A stretch of DNA of 6,530 nucleotides from Candidatus Uhrbacteria bacterium RIFOXYA2_FULL_40_9 (GTDB lineage: Bacteria; Patescibacteriota; Patescibacteriia; UBA9934; GWF2-40-263): contig MGEY01000042.1 in assembly GCA_001791615.1 (NCBI GenBank), positions 1-6,530 of the forward strand, given 5' to 3'. The translations under genes were made by a program, and so were the position numbers. The first letter of the stretch is position 1. Every line of letters begins with the position of its first letter. Under the pieces are notes generated by a model. It was not told the origin of the DNA. It was given only the letters and a program-made list of their open reading frames with translations, and did not search any database. This document shows positions 5,469 through 6,530 of the stretch, one piece after another.

Positions 5469-5813
5469 GTGACAACATCATCATCAACAACAAAAACAGA
5501 AAAAGAAGAAAAATCATGTATTCGAATTAAGATACGAGCACACGATCATAAGATTATCGATCAAGCAACACAGACAATTATCAAAACTGCCGAACGATCT
5601 GGTGCAAAGATTCTTGGACCTGTGCCACTTCCTACAGAGAAACGAAAATACACAGTGAATCGTTCGACGTTTGTTCACAAGGATTCACGTGAACAGTATG
5701 AAATGCGTATTCACAAGCGATTAATTGATATTCTTGAACCAACAGACAAGACGATTGAAGCTCTCATGAGTTTAAATCTACCAGCAGGTGTTGATGTAGA
5801 GATAAAGACGTAG
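5469..5813 (+). CDS. rpsJ: 30S ribosomal protein S10 (uS10, NusE)
   Basis: S10 is a 30S head protein and, as NusE with NusB and NusG, takes part in transcription antitermination and coupling. The product is 114 residues against about 103 in E. coli. The core from CIRIKIRAHDH (17-27) aligns throughout: GPVPLPTEKRKYTV, the ribosome-inserted loop, KDSREQYEMRIHKRLIDI, and the end LPAGVDVEIK. The GTG at 5469 is the only usable start: TAG lies in frame at 5460-5462, and no further ATG, GTG or TTG precedes the conserved core. The result is an N-terminal extension of about 12 residues, rich in Ser, Thr, Lys and Glu (MTTSSSTTKTEKEEKS) and likely disordered. There is no Shine-Dalgarno site. It lies 54 bases after tuf, probably reached by read-through of the tuf 3' hairpin. 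The next gene, rplC, is 310 bases away, an unusually wide gap for S10-operon genes. Confidence 0.96.
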   Translation: MTTSSSTTKTEKEEKSCIRIKIRAHDHKIIDQATQTIIKTAERSGAKILGPVPLPTEKRKYTVNRSTFVHKDSREQYEMRIHKRLIDILEPTDKTIEALMSLNLPAGVDVEIKT

Positions 5814-5822
5814 AATCAAATA

Positions 5823-5847
5823 GTTCACACATCATTGTGATGTGAAC
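5823..5847 (+). other. Hairpin after rpsJ
   Basis: CACATCA (5828-5834) pairs perfectly with TGATGTG (5838-5844) over a TTG loop. GTT (5823-5825) and AAC (5845-5847) extend it past a two-base CA bulge. It begins nine bases after the rpsJ stop. The bases that follow are A-rich, not T-rich, so it is more likely an mRNA 3'-end protector or processing signal than a terminator. Confidence 0.5.
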
Positions 5848-6018
5848 ACAAAAATATTGAAGGAACAGGGAAGAAAGATCCGAGAAAAAATAGAAGACAT
5901 AGAGGAAAACCTTCCGAGTGATTTCAACAATGTTTAGGAGCCGTTTACTTTCCATTAAAATAATATTCCCCTTCAAAAACCTTTGGGTTAGATAGCGTCT
6001 CTTTGTGAGGCAATATTG

Positions 6019-6067
6019 AAGGCTAGAAGTTTGTTTCAATATCATTTTGAAATAAACTTCTGGCTTT
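6019..6067 (+). promoter_or_regulatory. 21-bp near-perfect hairpin upstream of rplC
   Basis: Arm 6019-6039 pairs with arm 6047-6067 with no bulge and only three G-T wobbles, around a seven-base loop (6040-6046). The core is AGAAGTTT with AAACTTCT, then TTTCAA with TTGAAA. The 3' arm ends in CTTTT, so weak termination is possible, although most T residues lie within the stem. It is the longest stem in the window and lies 57 bases before the rplC ATG. It could be an attenuator, an RNase III-type processing site, or a ribosomal-protein binding site; the sequence does not decide between them. Confidence 0.55.
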
Positions 6068-6096
6068 TAAGATAGCCAAAGAATGAACGTAAGTAA

Positions 6097-6110
6097 GTCT
6101 CAGATGAGAC
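6097..6110 (+). promoter_or_regulatory. Small hairpin just upstream of rplC
   Basis: GTCTC (6097-6101) pairs with GAGAC (6106-6110) across AGAT, ending 13 bases before the rplC ATG. Its spacing to the start resembles that of the tuf leader hairpin (15 bases) and the rpsL-rpsG hairpin (13 bases before rpsG). No Shine-Dalgarno sequence is hidden in it. Confidence 0.3.
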
Positions 6111-6123
6111 CAATGCAAAACAT

Positions 6124-6530
6124 ATGACTTTCATTATTGGAAAAAAAATAGAAATGACACAGCACTTCTGTGAAGATGGGCGTGTGATTCCTGTAACCCT
6201 TGTTCAAATTGAACCAAATATTGTTACACGAGTTCAAAAAAATGAAGAACAAGGAGATGTAATCGTCCAACTCGGAACACATCAAAAAAAGGCATTGAAT
6301 AAACCGGAACAAGGATATTTGAAAGAGTTACCTCCTCTTAGTACTTTAAAAGAGTTCCATACAAAGACCACAGATTTAGAAAGAGGGCAAACTGTTGATA
6401 TAAAATCTTTTGAGGTTGGTGCTAAAATTGATGTGATCGGAATTTCAAAAGGACGTGGATTTGCTGGTGTTATGAAACGTCATGGATTTTCAGGTCAACC
6501 GGCAACACATGGTCAAAAAGATCAAATGCG
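6124..6530 (+). CDS. rplC: 50S ribosomal protein L3 (uL3), N-terminal part, cut by window end
   Basis: L3 is a primary 23S rRNA-binding protein that starts 50S assembly and reaches toward the peptidyl-transferase centre. The frame stays open for 135 codons to the window edge, so roughly two thirds of a usual L3 of about 200 residues is present. It opens MTFIIGKKIEMTQHF, the L3 GKKxxMTQxF start, followed by GRVIPVTLVQ (19-28). The first part of the internal extension is visible as GISKGRGFAGVMKRHGF (106-122) and GQPATHGQ (124-131). The Gln of GQPATHG (Q125) aligns with E. coli Q150, which PrmB methylates. The ATG at 6124 is the only start: TAA lies in frame at 6094-6096 with no other start codon between. 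There is no Shine-Dalgarno site. It is the first gene of the continuing S10-type cluster (usually rplD, rplW and rplB next), which lies outside the window. Confidence 0.96.
   Translation, partial: MTFIIGKKIEMTQHFCEDGRVIPVTLVQIEPNIVTRVQKNEEQGDVIVQLGTHQKKALNKPEQGYLKELPPLSTLKEFHTKTTDLERGQTVDIKSFEVGAKIDVIGISKGRGFAGVMKRHGFSGQPATHGQKDQM

Larger units (their letters stand above)
5814..6123. other. Structured 310-base gap between rpsJ and rplC
   Basis: There is no credible gene here on either strand. The longest + strand short frame noticed (ATG at 5930, 21 codons) has no supporting features. The stretch holds three hairpins: 5823-5847, a long one at 6019-6067, and GTCTC/GAGAC at 6097-6110 just before rplC. 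It also has a CAATATTG palindrome at 6011-6018. No strong promoter pair was found, so rplC may be reached by read-through or by a promoter too divergent to call. It may be the leader RNA of the rplC-led part of the S10 operon. Confidence 0.5.

Noticed and set aside
5930..5995. Short + strand ORF of 21 codons
   Set aside because: It has no promoter, ribosome site or recognisable motif; such lengths are common by chance.
5764..6045. Minus-strand frame of 93 codons in the rpsJ-rplC gap
   Set aside because: It overlaps rpsJ, is rich in Phe, Leu and Ser as expected from antisense AT-rich DNA, and shows no recognisable domain, promoter or ribosome site.
77..6530. Recoded UGA (Gly, as in Gracilibacteria/SR1, or Trp)
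   Set aside because: No in-frame TGA in about 1,800 codons; Gly uses GGN and Trp uses TGG. Stops are TAA five times and TAG once, too few for their lack of TGA to mean anything.
1..6530. CRISPR array, insertion sequence, prophage or integration site
   Set aside because: No spaced repeats, transposase or integrase fragments, or terminal inverted repeats were seen; this is core ribosomal DNA.

Overview
This window carries the str (streptomycin) ribosomal operon region running into the start of the S10 operon, all on the + strand: rpsL (S12), rpsG (S7), fusA (EF-G), an unrecognised 162-residue acidic ORF, tuf (EF-Tu), rpsJ (S10), and the first 135 codons of rplC (L3), which runs off the right edge. 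The DNA is AT-rich (about 40% GC by eye). The proteins are plainly bacterial. S7 opening MRGKKAPKR, a long Gram-positive-type S12, wide AT-rich gaps and starts without Shine-Dalgarno sites suggest a Patescibacteria/CPR-like lineage. That placement is inference, not proof. No in-frame TGA occurs in about 1,800 codons, so there is no sign of recoded UGA.

Layout. Positions 1-76 hold a promoter-like element and a short leader. rpsL, rpsG and fusA follow as one transcription unit. A conspicuous hairpin sits between rpsL and rpsG, where S7 controls its own operon in E. coli. A strong intrinsic terminator follows fusA directly. Next come about 410 bases without a gene, ending in a consensus promoter placed so close to the ATG of the acidic ORF that its mRNA should be leaderless or nearly so. 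tuf has its own strong promoter and a 5' leader with two small hairpins. A GC-rich hairpin separates tuf from rpsJ, and a 310-base structured gap separates rpsJ from rplC.

Function. S12 and S7 build the decoding and mRNA-exit parts of the 30S subunit. EF-Tu delivers aminoacyl-tRNA and EF-G translocates it. S10 is a 30S head protein and, as NusE, a transcription factor. L3 starts 50S assembly. The classical E. coli order rpsL-rpsG-fusA-tuf is kept, but it is cut into separately promoted units here, with the unknown ORF inserted between the two elongation-factor genes.

Most notable points: Thr replaces the S12 lysine whose mutation gives streptomycin resistance; no gene has a Shine-Dalgarno site and all seven starts have T at -1; the acidic ORF is unrecognised and probably leaderless; two intergenic RNA structures (rpsL-rpsG and rpsJ-rplC) look like candidate ribosomal-protein control elements; and an eight-G run sits at the 3' end of fusA.
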